A stretch of 64,000 bases of DNA from JAMXLO01 sp963719805 (GCA_963719805.1 CAVRDF010000003.1:124001-188000), one strand, 5' to 3'; shown: positions 1 to 9,243, counted from the stretch's first letter. Notes: generated by a model not told the origin, from the sequence alone. Program-made: numbers and translations.

Positions 1-219
1 CGCAGTGGACAGCGGCCTCGCGACGCCAGAATAGGTTCCGCTGGCATCGAACGGCGGTTCGGGCACCGCCAGTGGAGAAAGCGGCTCGACCGGCGAATAG
101 ATCGATGCGGTACCCGCTGGGGTCGAGAGCACCACGGCGGGCATTTGCAGCGATGAGTTGCCCGCGCAATGCGCCAGCAACAGGCATGCAGCGCTCACAC
201 TATATCGTCGCGCACCCAC
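1..219 (-). CDS. Possible lipoprotein, N-terminal part only (runs off left edge)
   Basis: A reading frame without stops runs from a GTG at 219 to the left edge, giving about 73 residues. It begins with two arginines, then a hydrophobic stretch (AACLLLAHC) that ends in a cysteine and resembles a lipoprotein signal, although His before the Cys is unusual. The rest is rich in Pro, Ser and Ala. It starts 3 bases after the stop of the binding-protein remnant on the same strand. I do not recognise the family. The start is uncertain because a second GTG lies at 198. Confidence 0.35.
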   Translation of the reverse strand, partial: MGARRYSVSAACLLLAHCAGNSSLQMPAVVLSTPAGTASIYSPVEPLSPLAVPEPPFDASGTYSGVARPLSTA

Positions 220-222
220 GCA

Positions 223-681
223 TCAGGCCTTCCTGGTCTTGCCGTAGCGGACAAAGTCCGACTGCGCGCCGAGCTGGAATCCGGTGACATTCTTACGCAC
301 CACCGCGACCACATTCTGCTGCAGCATGAACACGATCGGCGAGTCATGCCAAGACTGTTGCTGTATCTGGTGATACCGCGCCAGCCGCTTCGCGGTATCG
401 AGTTCCTCCGCCGCCTGTTCCACTTCGTCAGTCAGTGCCGTGTTCTGGAAGTGATTGCGCCGGGCGATGACCTTCAGCTTGCCGAGGTCCGGCGCGATCA
501 GCTTCCGATAGATGTTGGCATCAACCTCGGTATCGGTGAATTCATAGCTTTGCGCCGGATCGAACGAGATGATGTCGCCGATTTCCTTCGCCATGACGAT
601 GGTATTGGCCGGTGTGGCAGCGTGGGCACGGCTGAGCGCAGGCGGCACAGTCAGACTCGCGGCTGCTGTGGCCAGCAGCAT
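223..681 (-). pseudogene. Remnant of an ABC peptide/nickel-type solute-binding protein with a large internal deletion
   Basis: The 152-residue frame has a signal peptide (cleavage after about residue 21, ...SRAHA) and then the typical mature N-terminus of a family 5 binding protein (NTIVMAKEIGDIISFDPAQS). Near residues 60-75 it jumps directly to sequence typical of the C-terminus of the same family (NHFQNTALTDEVEQAAEELD, then FMLQQNVVAVVRKNVTGFQL). Family members are about 500 residues, so about 350 residues of the ligand-binding core are missing while the frame stays open. No partner permease or ATPase genes of the peptide type lie nearby. It follows the luciferase-like gene on the same strand by 78 bases. 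A functional product is unlikely. Confidence 0.7.
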
Positions 682-759
682 GCAGCGCGCCAGGATCGCA
701 ATCCCTTCCCGTAACGGCGGCGGCCACCCTAGTCCCGCCGATGGGAGCCGAGAAGTGAC

Positions 760-1764
760 TTACCGGAAGTGAGGCATCACTTTCGCCGCAAACCGCTCCA
801 GCGAACGCATGACATCGGCATGGCTGGTGCCGAAGTTCATGTTCAGCTGGATGTCGTGTATTCCCAGCTGGGCATAGGGTCCCAGCTTGTCGACGCATTG
901 CTGAGCGCTGCCGATAAGCAGCCGCTCCTCCAGTTCCGCCATGGTGTCCGGTACGTCCAGCGGCACGATCGCGCCGTCGCGTACTGTCCCCGGTGTTGTG
1001 TAGACATTCATGAACCGCTGGTGGTTGGCGTAGGCCAGTGCGACCTTCTCCCGCGCATCGGCCTCGTCGGCCGCCACGTAGCCCATCCTGAGCATCGAGA
1101 ATCGCTGGCTGCTGCCAGCCGGCAGCGCGTCGAAAAACGCGCCCGCCTGCATTCGCACGGCGTCCATCGGGTCACGCAGCGGTGTTGTCATCACGTGGAA
1201 ACCGCGTTGCACCGCTGCGGTGATGGTCGGACGGCTCAGTGCCGCGATCCACATCGGCGGATACGGCTGTTGCAGCGGGCGTGGCGTGATCGTCAGCGGG
1301 CCGAATTGGTAGTATTGGCTATCCCAACTCACCTCGGTCTCTGTCAGCAGTTTGATCAGCAGGTCCAAGGCATCGTCAAAGCGTTCGCGGCTTTCCTCGA
1401 CCGGCACGCCGAACATGTCGAACTCATAGCGAAATGCCCCGCGGCCAACACCGAGCTGAATGCGCCCACCGGTTAGGCAATCTGCCTGCGCGATCTCTCC
1501 GGCGAGCCGCCGCATGTCGTAGAACGGCAGTACCAAAACGGCCGAAATGATCGGGATCCGCTTCGTCGCGGCAGCGACGTGCACGGCCGTTAGCAATGGG
1601 CTTGGATGCACCAGGTAATTGATGAAATGGTGTTCCGGTATACTCAGCGAGATGCAGCCAATGTCCTCGGCCAGCTGGGCTTCTTGCACCATGTCGCGAT
1701 ACATATCCGCCGCGTGATAGCTCGTGTCGGGCCAATAGCCCGGCAGGTAAAAGCCGAAATCCAT
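760..1764 (-). CDS. LLM-class flavin-dependent oxidoreductase (luciferase-like monooxygenase)
   Basis: The 334-residue protein starts MDFGFYLPGYW and matches bacterial luciferase-like F420/FMN-dependent monooxygenases: an early SIPEHHF segment, an LGVGRGAFRYEF stretch after the first third, and a PPMWIAALSRPT segment in the middle. Such enzymes oxidise a small substrate with reduced flavin and O2; the substrate cannot be read from sequence. The frame stays open far upstream, but ATG 1764 is chosen because the homology begins there and a GGAAG ribosome site lies about 8 bases before it. It is transcribed away from the ATC-hydrolase-like gene, with 57 bases between the two starts. Confidence 0.85.
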   Translation of the reverse strand: MDFGFYLPGYWPDTSYHAADMYRDMVQEAQLAEDIGCISLSIPEHHFINYLVHPSPLLTAVHVAAATKRIPIISAVLVLPFYDMRRLAGEIAQADCLTGGRIQLGVGRGAFRYEFDMFGVPVEESRERFDDALDLLIKLLTETEVSWDSQYYQFGPLTITPRPLQQPYPPMWIAALSRPTITAAVQRGFHVMTTPLRDPMDAVRMQAGAFFDALPAGSSQRFSMLRMGYVAADEADAREKVALAYANHQRFMNVYTTPGTVRDGAIVPLDVPDTMAELEERLLIGSAQQCVDKLGPYAQLGIHDIQLNMNFGTSHADVMRSLERFAAKVMPHFR

Positions 1765-1821
1765 CCGATTGCTTCCGTTCGAAATTATCGTCAGTCTCTG
1801 ATCTAGGTTGGGGAGAGCGTC

Positions 1822-2886
1822 ATGGGGCTGTTGGAGGACGTCAAGAGCAAAGCCGGCATTCTGGCCTCGATGCAGGACGTTGCGCTGAAGCAGTTCCTGT
1901 TCCTGCGCAACCTGGCCGAGGCGGTGCTCGAACGCTTTGGCGACGACGGCCTGCCGATCCTCGATGCGGCATTTGGTCACTATGGCAAGTGGCGCGGCGA
2001 TACCATCCGCATGGCGCAAGGTTCCATCGTCGCTGGGCACGACGCGCTGTCCTTCCTGCTCAACTGGGACAGTTGCGACTTCATCCTCGCCGATGATGTC
2101 GACGTTACCGGCAACGCCAAGGCTGCGACGCTCACCGCGGGGCGCATCCCTGGCAGCGACTACTTCCGTGCACGCAACGGCAATTTTGAGATACTGCATC
2201 GCTACTGGGCCGGCACTCTGCGCGGCATGCCGAACGGCTACGATCGCCATCTCGGGCTTTTGTGTGCCGGCGACGCGCCGTGGGCGATTGAGGTCGCCTT
2301 TACCGGCCCGCCAACCGGCACGACCGACATTCAGGACGTGACCAGCCATATCGGCGGCATCTTTGAAAACCAGGAGCGCGCACTCGCCCTGGTACGTACC
2401 ACCTCGCGCAATGCCGGCGCGCTTTACATGTTCATCGCCCGCGAGGTCATCCGCGTCTACGATGCAACCGGCGAGCAGGTGATCCGGGATGGCGTCCGCC
2501 GCATCGGGCGAGAGCGTGGCACTGTGCTGAAGGAAAAACATCTGCGCGAGGGTAAGCCGCTCACGCTGCAATCGCTGATGAACGACTGGGACGGTCCGCT
2601 GGTCTCCACCTGGGTGTTCGAAGACAACGAATACCTTTCAGACGGTGTCTGGCACCATGACTGCCGTTATTGTCCCTATGCCGATGCATGGAGCGAATTC
2701 GGTCGCGAAGGCCTGGCGCTCGGTCTGCTGTACGATGTCGAATTGCACACCACGATGTACACCACCTATCATCCTGGCACGATCGTCCGCTGGGATGCGC
2801 TGAAGACGCGTGGCGACCATCTCTGCAAGTTCCGGGTTTCCATCCCCGAGCTGATAAGTCCGAACGACCCGCAACATCGGACTTAG
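1822..2886 (+). CDS. Protein with two ATC-hydrolase-like domains
   Basis: The 354-residue protein has no signal peptide. Its C-terminal half (about 195-345) resembles the L-2-amino-thiazoline-4-carboxylic acid hydrolase family: a helical stretch around EQVIRDGVRRIGRERG, then CRYCPYADAW, then VRWDALKTRGDHLCKFRV. The N-terminal half (about 14-150) repeats the same pattern with FGDDGLPILDAAFGHYGKW and a LLNWDSCDF segment matching LMNDWDGPL, but lacks the CxxCP motif. It therefore looks like an internal duplication with a diverged first copy. It is divergent from the luciferase-like gene and may share its control region. The substrate is unknown; the family assignment comes from remembered motifs. 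Confidence 0.55.
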   Translation: MGLLEDVKSKAGILASMQDVALKQFLFLRNLAEAVLERFGDDGLPILDAAFGHYGKWRGDTIRMAQGSIVAGHDALSFLLNWDSCDFILADDVDVTGNAKAATLTAGRIPGSDYFRARNGNFEILHRYWAGTLRGMPNGYDRHLGLLCAGDAPWAIEVAFTGPPTGTTDIQDVTSHIGGIFENQERALALVRTTSRNAGALYMFIAREVIRVYDATGEQVIRDGVRRIGRERGTVLKEKHLREGKPLTLQSLMNDWDGPLVSTWVFEDNEYLSDGVWHHDCRYCPYADAWSEFGREGLALGLLYDVELHTTMYTTYHPGTIVRWDALKTRGDHLCKFRVSIPELISPNDPQHRT

Positions 2887-2887
2887 G

Positions 2888-2923
2888 TTCGTCATTGCGA
2901 GGAGCGCAGTGACGAAGCAATCT
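2888..2923. repeat. REP-like interspersed palindromic repeat
   Basis: The short gap between the ATC-hydrolase-like gene and the ABC operon is filled by TTCGTCATTGC, a GAGGAGCGCAGT centre, then GACGAAGCAATC. TTCGTCA pairs with TGACGAA, and ATTGC with GCAAT outside it. Sequences of this form (CGTCATTGCGAGGAGC...GACGAAGCAATC) are scattered through many alphaproteobacterial genomes. It sits between convergent genes and may also act as a terminator. Confidence 0.6.
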
Positions 2924-2939
2924 CGGTCTCGCGGCCTCT

Positions 2940-3707
2940 TCAGCAATTCAAATGCCGCTGCACGAATGCCCGCGTGCGCTCGCTCAGCGGATTCCTGAAC
3001 AGTTGCTCCGGTGGTCCTTCCTCCTCGATCCGTCCCGCGTCCAGGAACACCGCCCGGCTGGAAACTTCCGCGGCAAACGCCATCTCATGCGTGACAATCA
3101 GCATGGTGCGGCCCTCTTCGGCTAGCGCGCGGATCACTCTCAGCACCTCGCCCACCAGCTCTGGGTCCAATGCCGATGTCGGCTCATCGAACAGCAGCGC
3201 GCGCGGCTGCATGGCCAACGCGCGCGCGATTGCGGTGCGCTGCTGCTGCCCCCCCGAAAGTTGCGCAGGATAGCTGTCGCGCTTGTCCAGCAGTCCAACC
3301 TTGTCGAGGATCGTCTCGGCTTCCGCCGTCACCTCGCCGCGGGCACGCTTCTGCACATGCACCGGCGTCTCGATGACATTCTGCAGCACCGTCATGTGCG
3401 GCCAGAGATTGAAGCTTTGGAATACGAAGCCTAGCGAAGAGCGGATGCGATTGACCTGGGCAAGATCTGCCGGCCCGCGTTGTCCACGCCGCATTCGCAT
3501 GCGGATGGTCTCGCCGCCAATGGCGACCTCGCCGGCATCCGGTACCGTCAACAGTGGGATGCAGCGCAACAGGGTGCTCTTGCCGGAACCACTCGCGCCG
3601 ATGATGCTGATGACGTCACCCTCTTCGGCGTCAAGCGATACGCCTTTCAGTACCTCAAGCTGTCCGAAACGCTTGTGCAGATCGGTAACCGTGACCGCTG
3701 CCGTCAC
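2940..3707 (-). CDS. Polar amino-acid ABC transporter, ATP-binding protein
   Basis: This HisP/GlnQ-type ATPase powers the importer encoded just upstream. It has Walker A GASGSGKST, a Q-loop (FVFQSFNLWPH), signature LSGGQQQR, Walker B ALLFDEPTSALD and the switch histidine in VTHEM. With the GTG at 3707 it is 255 residues, normal for the family, and its start overlaps the permease stop by four bases (GTGA). An upstream ATG at 3743 would add 12 residues and a longer overlap. GGAG lies about 9 bases before the GTG. It is the last gene of a four-gene operon read right to left. Confidence 0.93.
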   Translation of the reverse strand: MTAAVTVTDLHKRFGQLEVLKGVSLDAEEGDVISIIGASGSGKSTLLRCIPLLTVPDAGEVAIGGETIRMRMRRGQRGPADLAQVNRIRSSLGFVFQSFNLWPHMTVLQNVIETPVHVQKRARGEVTAEAETILDKVGLLDKRDSYPAQLSGGQQQRTAIARALAMQPRALLFDEPTSALDPELVGEVLRVIRALAEEGRTMLIVTHEMAFAAEVSSRAVFLDAGRIEEEGPPEQLFRNPLSERTRAFVQRHLNC

Positions 3708-4393
3708 GTCACCGCGCTCCGCAGTTGCGGATTGAGCCACCATTCAAGCGCTGCCACCGCCCGCGTCAGGAGGAAGTTGATCAGCAAATACAGGGCGCCC
3801 GCGCACAGGAAGACCTCCAGTGCGCGATAGGTCTCCGAGATGATCGCATAGGCGATCCCGCTGATCTCCATCAGTGTCACTATGCTCGCAAGCGATGTCG
3901 ACTTCACCATCGCGATCAGTTCATTGCTGTATGCCGGCAGCGCTTGCCGGATGGCCAGCGGCAGGATGATGCGCCGATATAGCAGCACGCCGGGCATGCC
4001 GCTGACACGCGCCGCCTCGATCGCACCAGAGGGCACTGACTGCAACCCGCCGCGGATGATCTCGGAGCCATAAGCCGCGGTGTTCAAAGTCAGTGCCAGT
4101 ATAGCGCACCAATATGGCTGGCGCAGGAACGGCCACAGGATGCTGTCGCGCACCACGGCAAATTGCCCGATGCCGTAGTAGATCAGGAAAATCTGCAACA
4201 GCAGCGGCGTGCCGCGCAGTATGAACACGTAGCCGCGCACGAACCACGCGCACGTCGTGAACGACATGCGCAGGATCGCCATGATGGTGGCCAACGCCGC
4301 GCCGACGCTCACCGAGATGAACGTCAGTTCCAGTGTCAGTGGAATGCCGCCCAACAGTTGCTGCATTGTGTCGGCAAGGAAGCTGAGTTCCAT
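3704..4393 (-). CDS. Polar amino-acid ABC transporter, permease (HisM/ArtM type)
   Basis: The 229-residue inner-membrane protein has several hydrophobic segments. It shows the HEQ-family permease signature: the N-terminal GGIPLTLELTFISV stretch, LRGTPLLLQIFLIYYG, and the EAA loop (AIEAARVSGMPG) that docks on the ATPase. It should pair with the second permease to form the channel. The start overlaps the upstream permease stop by one base (TGATG), implying translational coupling. No damage is visible. Confidence 0.92.
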   Translation of the reverse strand: MELSFLADTMQQLLGGIPLTLELTFISVSVGAALATIMAILRMSFTTCAWFVRGYVFILRGTPLLLQIFLIYYGIGQFAVVRDSILWPFLRQPYWCAILALTLNTAAYGSEIIRGGLQSVPSGAIEAARVSGMPGVLLYRRIILPLAIRQALPAYSNELIAMVKSTSLASIVTLMEISGIAYAIISETYRALEVFLCAGALYLLINFLLTRAVAALEWWLNPQLRSAVT

Positions 4394-5106
4394 CAGGCGC
4401 GCTGGCCCCGCATCGACCAGACCTCCGCCCCTCGGAAGCAGGTGCCCGACAAAGTCGTGAGAATCAGATAAAGCACGAAGCCGGTGATGTAGAAATCAAA
4501 TGGCAGATGGGTGGAGCCCGCGCCGATATGGATCTGCCGCAGGATCTCGGTCAGTCCGGTCACCGAGATCAGCGCGGATTCCTTCAGCACCTGCTGCCAG
4601 ATATTGCCCATGCCGGGCAGCGCGAAGTGCAGGGCGCGCGGTGCGATGATCCGCCGCAGCATCAGCATCCGGCCCATGCCGACGGCACGCGCAGCCTCGA
4701 TTTCTCCTGGTGGGATCGCCAGATAGGCACCCCGCAACACTTCGGTCTGGTAGGCACCCGAGACGATGCCGACGGCCAGCGTCCCCACCATGAAGGGATC
4801 GATGCCCCAGAACCCCGATGCACCCAGTCCGTGCGCCAGCGAGGTCATGACCTGGCTGCCGCCGAAATAAAACAGATAGATCACCAGCAGGTCGGGGATG
4901 CCACGCAATACCGTCGTATAGACATCGGCGGCCCACTGTGCGGAGGCCAAACCGGATAGCTTGGCCCACGCGCCAGCAACGCCGAACAGGATACCCACCG
5001 CGTACACGCTCACCGACACGGCAAGCGTGGTCAGCGTGGCAAGCAGAAGCTGGCCGCCCCAGCCCTGCGGGCCGAAGCCTATAAGGCTCAGATACGAGCC
5101 GCCCAA
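4393..5106 (-). CDS. Polar amino-acid ABC transporter, permease (HisQ type)
   Basis: The 237-residue inner-membrane permease carries the same family marks: an N-terminal LLLATLTTLAVSVSVYAVG segment, LRGIPDLLVIYLFYFGG, and an EAA loop (EIEAARAVGMG). It forms the heterodimeric channel with the adjacent HisM-type permease. Its start lies 4 bases after the stop of the binding-protein gene. The gene order (binding protein, HisQ, HisM, ATPase) is the classic one for lysine/arginine/ornithine/histidine-type importers. Confidence 0.92.
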   Translation of the reverse strand: MGGSYLSLIGFGPQGWGGQLLLATLTTLAVSVSVYAVGILFGVAGAWAKLSGLASAQWAADVYTTVLRGIPDLLVIYLFYFGGSQVMTSLAHGLGASGFWGIDPFMVGTLAVGIVSGAYQTEVLRGAYLAIPPGEIEAARAVGMGRMLMLRRIIAPRALHFALPGMGNIWQQVLKESALISVTGLTEILRQIHIGAGSTHLPFDFYITGFVLYLILTTLSGTCFRGAEVWSMRGQRA

Positions 5107-5109
5107 GTG

Positions 5110-5955
5110 TTACGACTTCGGGCTGACGTCAAACTTGAACCACTGGATCGCCAGCTTCTTCACCGTGCCGTCGGCCACCGCCGCCTGCAATGCGGTGTTG
5201 AACATGTCGCGCAGGTCGGAGTCGCTCTTGCGGAAGCCGATGCCGGTGCCCTTGCCCAGCAGGCCGCCGGTGAACAGCGGGCCGGCCAGCTTGAGCTGAT
5301 CGCCACCCGGCTTCGCCATCGTCGAGACGAAGTAAGAGGTGGACGCTATCACCGCATCGACGCGCCCGGCCTCCAGATCAAGGTCGTGCTCCTCTGTCGT
5401 CTTGTAGGTACGGATATCGGCAATGCCTTTAAAATACGTGTTCAGCAGATCGGCCTGGATCGTCGCGACCTGCACACCGATCACCTTGCCCTTCAGTGCC
5501 GGCGTCAGCGCTGTCACAGCGGCGTCCATCGCGGCCTTGTCGTCCAGCGACACTGCGGTATCGGTGTCGGGCATGCTGGCCAGCGGCCCACCCTTCTTCA
5601 CAGCGAATGTCGTCGGCGCCTGGGTGTAGTTGCGGGTGAAGTCCAGCACCTGTTCGCGTTTGGCGGTGATGCTCATGCCATCCATGATGGCGTCATACTT
5701 GCCGGCATTGAGACCCGGGATAATGCCATCCCAGTCCTGAGACACCCACTCGCAGGTGATCTTCAGCCGCTCGCACAGGTTGTTGCCGAGATCGATCTCG
5801 AAACCGATAAGCTTGCCATCCGGCGCATGGCCGTTGAAGGGCATGTAGGCGCCTTCGGTGGCGATCACCACCTTCTTCCAGTCTTTCGCCTGCGCCGCGG
5901 GCAGAGCAAAGATCATTGAGAGCGCAAGTCCCGCCAGCAGACGCAGCGTTTTCAT
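5110..5955 (-). CDS. Periplasmic substrate-binding protein of the polar amino-acid ABC transporter
   Basis: The 281-residue protein has a clear Sec signal (MKTLRLLAGLALS...PAAQA) and then the family 3 binding-protein fold: VIATEGAYMPFNG, GFEIDLGNNLCERL, DGIIPGLNAGKYDAIMDGMS and ITAKREQVLDFT. This pattern is shared by lysine/arginine/ornithine, histidine and opine binding proteins, so a basic or polar amino-acid ligand is likely but not proven. The frame stays open upstream, but ATG 5955 is preferred because GGAGG lies 5 bases before it and the signal peptide starts there. It is the first gene of the importer operon. Confidence 0.92.
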   Translation of the reverse strand: MKTLRLLAGLALSMIFALPAAQAKDWKKVVIATEGAYMPFNGHAPDGKLIGFEIDLGNNLCERLKITCEWVSQDWDGIIPGLNAGKYDAIMDGMSITAKREQVLDFTRNYTQAPTTFAVKKGGPLASMPDTDTAVSLDDKAAMDAAVTALTPALKGKVIGVQVATIQADLLNTYFKGIADIRTYKTTEEHDLDLEAGRVDAVIASTSYFVSTMAKPGGDQLKLAGPLFTGGLLGKGTGIGFRKSDSDLRDMFNTALQAAVADGTVKKLAIQWFKFDVSPKS

Positions 5956-6019
5956 TTCAGCCTCCGTATCCTGCCGGCACTGTATAGGCCAGGTCGCCGG
6001 AGACGTGCCAGAGCGCTGG

Positions 6020-7871
6020 TCACTCGGGCAGTCCTGCCGCCCCAAGGCCCGCCAGGAATCGTGTGCGAACCTCCGGATCGCGAAACGGCAACAACGTCTG
6101 CTCGTAGCGGCGCAGCGAGAACTCGGGCTCGAGTTCCAGTAACCTGGCTGCCGCGGCACGCGCCTCACGCAGTGCGCCGGCCTCGGCCAGTGCCGCGATC
6201 AGCGTACGGAGATTGGCGGTGAAACGCGGTGAAGCGATATCGGACGCGCGCGCCCACTTCGCCGCCTCGTCGTAGGCACCGGCCGAGAAGTTGGCCAGCG
6301 CCAGTATGTTATGATACAAGAACATCCGGTGATCGAGCGGGGACAGGTCGATCGCACGGCGAGCATGACGCACCGCCTCCTCGCCTCGGCCGAGATAGGC
6401 CAAAGTCAGTGCATACATGACAACCACGATCGGATTCCCTGGACCCGCCTCCAGCGCGCGCGCGAAGAACATCAGCGCCGCGTCGTAGTCGTGCAGCAGG
6501 AACGAGCGAAGATGTGCCATCATGGCGAGACCAAGTGCGTTATTGCGATCGAGCGTGATAGAACGCTCGGCCAGCTCGCGTGCCCGGGCGAAGTCGCCGG
6601 CTGGGTCTTCTGACCAGCCCTGACCGACCCAGATGATGTACCACCACACCGACCACGCCACCGGCATGGCGAATAGCGGATCTTCCTCCATCGCCTGTGC
6701 CAGGATACCCCGAGCCTGGCTGAACATGTCCTTGTCCATGTAGTCCATGAAGTGCAGCGCCTGTAGCGTCCGATCATACGCGGTCATGCTGTCAGGCCGC
6801 AGGCGGATGGCACGGCGTAGCTCTTCTTCGCGGATCTGAGGAGCAATCCGCGTGACTATCCGGTGAACAAGGTGGTCTTGCAGCGCGAACAGATCGTTGG
6901 GAGCAACTTCATGAACCTCGGCCCATAGGCTGGAGCCGGTGTTGACGTCGCTTAGCTCGACTGAGGCACGCACCGTCTGCGCCGTGCGCCGGATGCTGCC
7001 GGACAACACGTAGCGCACACCCAGCAGTGTACCGGCTTCTCTCACATCAACCTTGCCACTGCGATAGCCAAGCGTCGATGCACGCGAGATGACACGCAGT
7101 TCGTGCAGACCGGAAAGCGAGACAATGATGTCCTCGACCAATCCGTCGGAAAAATAGTCGCCTTCCGCGTTGCCGCCGAGGTTGTCGAGCGGCAGGATCG
7201 CTATCGACGGGCGGTAATCCAGACTGTCGGCGGACAGCAGTCTGATCGGCTGTTGTTCCACCTCTATGCTGCCCCGACCCTGTGCCGGCGACACGCAATA
7301 GGTGACCACCGGGTAGCGAATGTTCTTCAGGCGGATCGCGCCAAGCCTTGTGTAATGCGCGCGGACCGTTCGGTGCACGTGCCCGTACACCGCGTCGGTA
7401 ATGCAGATGCCACCAGCGTCCGCAACCTGTTCCAGTCTGGCGGCAATGTTCACCGTATCGCCGCCAACTCTGCCACTCTGCACAACAATTTCGCCGGCAT
7501 TGATCCCGATCCGGGTACTCGATCTGCCGATCGGCGGGACGGCGGCTGTTGCGCTTGCTTGCCGCCGATTGCACGTTCAAAGCCGCCTGCAATGTCGCGC
7601 GAGAGCTGGAAAACTCGGCCAGCAGCCCGTCACCGGAAAATTGCAGCACCCGTCCGCTGTTTCGATGGATGCTGCGCACGACCACCGAGAGATCCTTGCC
7701 GACCCGCTTGTGGGTCTCGGCTTCATCGCGCGAGATCATCGCACTGTAGTTCTTGATGTCGAGCGCGAGAAACGCTGAAAGACGCTGTTCGACCTCGCCG
7801 CTACCCAGGGCGGGTCCGACCTCGGCCGGTTCGCTCGTTCCAGGCTGTCCCCGCCTGGTCTCATCCGACAT
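6020..7871 (-). pseudogene. Class III adenylate/guanylate cyclase with TolB-like and TPR region, frameshifted
   Basis: The N-terminal part shows a class III cyclase domain with ALDIKNYSAM (first metal Asp) and FSGDGLLAEF (second). The next block (IGINAGEIVV, then GGDTVNIAARLEQ) lies in another frame. The shift is at 7513-7515, where TACCCGG would read through as TACCGG if one base of the run were extra. Repaired length is 616 residues. After the cyclase come a TolB-like segment (SIAILPLDNLGG, YFSDGLVEDI) and TPR-like helices to the C-terminus. Such proteins are thought to make cyclic nucleotide in response to cell state. ATG 7871 is the chosen start; an in-frame ATG also exists at 8000. Confidence 0.75.
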
Positions 7872-8197
7872 TCTGGGCGCCTTCAAATTTGCCGCACTCT
7901 GACGATCAATTCTCTGCCCGGCACCCCTCGCCGCAATTATGCTTGGGATGGTGGAACATGCCAAGATGATTGCGCAACGGCCGCTTTCGCCATTCATCAA
8001 TCATCGTTGTGTTCTGCCGGGACAGCAAATTGACTGCGCACTCGCAACGTTAACTCGTCTGACAATGAAGTATTTCATTCCGCCGCTCTGCGAATAGCGC
8101 TTCATTGCCGCCTCTCTCCGAGGGGCCGCTGCTGGCGGATCGCTCCGTCATTCCAGGTTGCTATGTAGCCATCATCCAGTTTGAAAGGATCGCTGTG
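7872..8197. other. Divergent intergenic region
   Basis: About 326 bases separate the cyclase start from the PAP2-like start, so two divergent promoters must lie here. A perfect inverted repeat AATGAA-GTAT-TTCATT is at 8064-8079, and a CTTCATTG copy of its arm follows near 8100. I see no convincing gene. No promoter can be named with confidence. Confidence 0.4.
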
Positions 8198-9181
8198 ATG
8201 GGAACAGCCGGTACCGCAGGAACAGCCGGAACCGCCGGGACCGCCGGTACGGCGGGCACTGCCGCCACCGGAAGCACAGCAGATCTCGGCTCTGGCGCTG
8301 GTGGCTCGCCGTTCGTGCGGCCGATTGGACTGTCGCCGGCACTCCCCGCCGGACCAGGCGGTTGGTACCCGGCCGTCAGATGGCCGCCAAGCGACATTGT
8401 CGAATGGCCCCCAAGCGGTTGCGCGCCGTCCATCTATCGTGACTCCACGACAGTCAACTATCCGGAGATGGCATGGGACGCGAGCCTGTTCGGCATGACC
8501 GTGCTCGCCGAATTCGTCCAGCCGGCGCTTGTCGGCGTCGATTGGTCGGCTACGACGGCAATCGCCGCGCCAATATTGGGTTCCGCGGTCACCGGACCGA
8601 TGGGTGAACTCGATCAGTTGGCACGACTGGCCGAATACCGGCCAGAAGTCATGTCCGAGGCGTTGGCGCAGATGAATGACTTCGTCGGCTACTGGGCCGG
8701 CCTGTTGATGTTCAGCCCAGCCTCGCATCCTTGGACATTCCGGGTCGCTCGTACCGCCGTTGTTGTCGGCGAGTTCGTCGCGATGCACTACAAGCGAAAA
8801 TTCAACCGCGCTAGGGCGTCACAATTGTCGCCCGCGCTTATGCCGCCGATCACCGTCCCGGGACATGCCTCCTACCCGAGCGGCCATGCAACCCAGGGCT
8901 ATCTTCTGTCCAGCATGCTGCAACAGGCCATGCCTCCAGAAGTCAATGCCACACTCAGTCCGACGACGAATGCTGTGACCGGCACAGCGCCCGCCTGCCT
9001 GTTGGATCGACTCGCCGAACGCGTCGCGCGCAATCGGGAAGTCATCGGTGTTCACTATCGCAGTGACAGTGAGGCTGGAAAGGATCTCGCCGCCAAGACC
9101 TTCGCGGTGCTGCAGGCATGCCCTTCGCTCGCCACTCCAATCACAGGAGCATTCGCCCGCGCCAAAGCGGAGTGGACCTGA
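8198..9181 (+). CDS. PAP2-superfamily / vanadium haloperoxidase-like protein
   Basis: The 327-residue protein begins with seven Gly-Thr-Ala triplets, then a Pro/Ser-rich linker. The catalytic motifs of acid phosphatases and vanadium haloperoxidases are present: K199 with R206 (KX6R), P227-S228-G229-H230, and R280-X5-H286-XXX-D290. They can bind phosphate or vanadate, so it could be a phosphatase or a halide oxidase; sequence alone does not decide. No signal peptide or clear membrane helices are seen. ATG 8198 is chosen because GAAAGGA lies 9 bases upstream. A subtilisin-like protease follows 62 bases downstream on the same strand, which suggests a two-gene unit. Confidence 0.8.
   Translation: MGTAGTAGTAGTAGTAGTAGTAATGSTADLGSGAGGSPFVRPIGLSPALPAGPGGWYPAVRWPPSDIVEWPPSGCAPSIYRDSTTVNYPEMAWDASLFGMTVLAEFVQPALVGVDWSATTAIAAPILGSAVTGPMGELDQLARLAEYRPEVMSEALAQMNDFVGYWAGLLMFSPASHPWTFRVARTAVVVGEFVAMHYKRKFNRARASQLSPALMPPITVPGHASYPSGHATQGYLLSSMLQQAMPPEVNATLSPTTNAVTGTAPACLLDRLAERVARNREVIGVHYRSDSEAGKDLAAKTFAVLQACPSLATPITGAFARAKAEWT
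8201..8263 (+). repeat. Nine-base tandem repeat encoding (Gly-Thr-Ala)x7
   Basis: Seven copies of a 9-base unit (GGN ACN GCN) directly follow the start codon of the PAP2-like gene. Third codon positions vary among copies, so the array has been kept at protein level rather than arising by very recent slippage. Copy number could vary between strains without breaking the frame. Confidence 0.8.
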
Positions 9182-9243
9182 AGCCATCCGGCTGCACCGC
9201 CAGCCAACATCCGATTTCGCCGCTATCGTGAGGAGGCCGCCCA

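Noticed and set aside
760..2571. A single 603-residue protein in which the luciferase-like domain is extended upstream
   Set aside because: The extra 269 residues lie antisense to the ATC-hydrolase-like gene and have no protein-like pattern; homology and a ribosome site start at 1764.
5110..6168. A longer amino-acid-binding protein starting at 6168
   Set aside because: The extension precedes the signal peptide and overlaps the cyclase gene; GGAGG and the signal support 5955.
8201..8263. A CRISPR-like or mobile repeat
   Set aside because: The units are contiguous 9-mers inside a coding frame without spacers.
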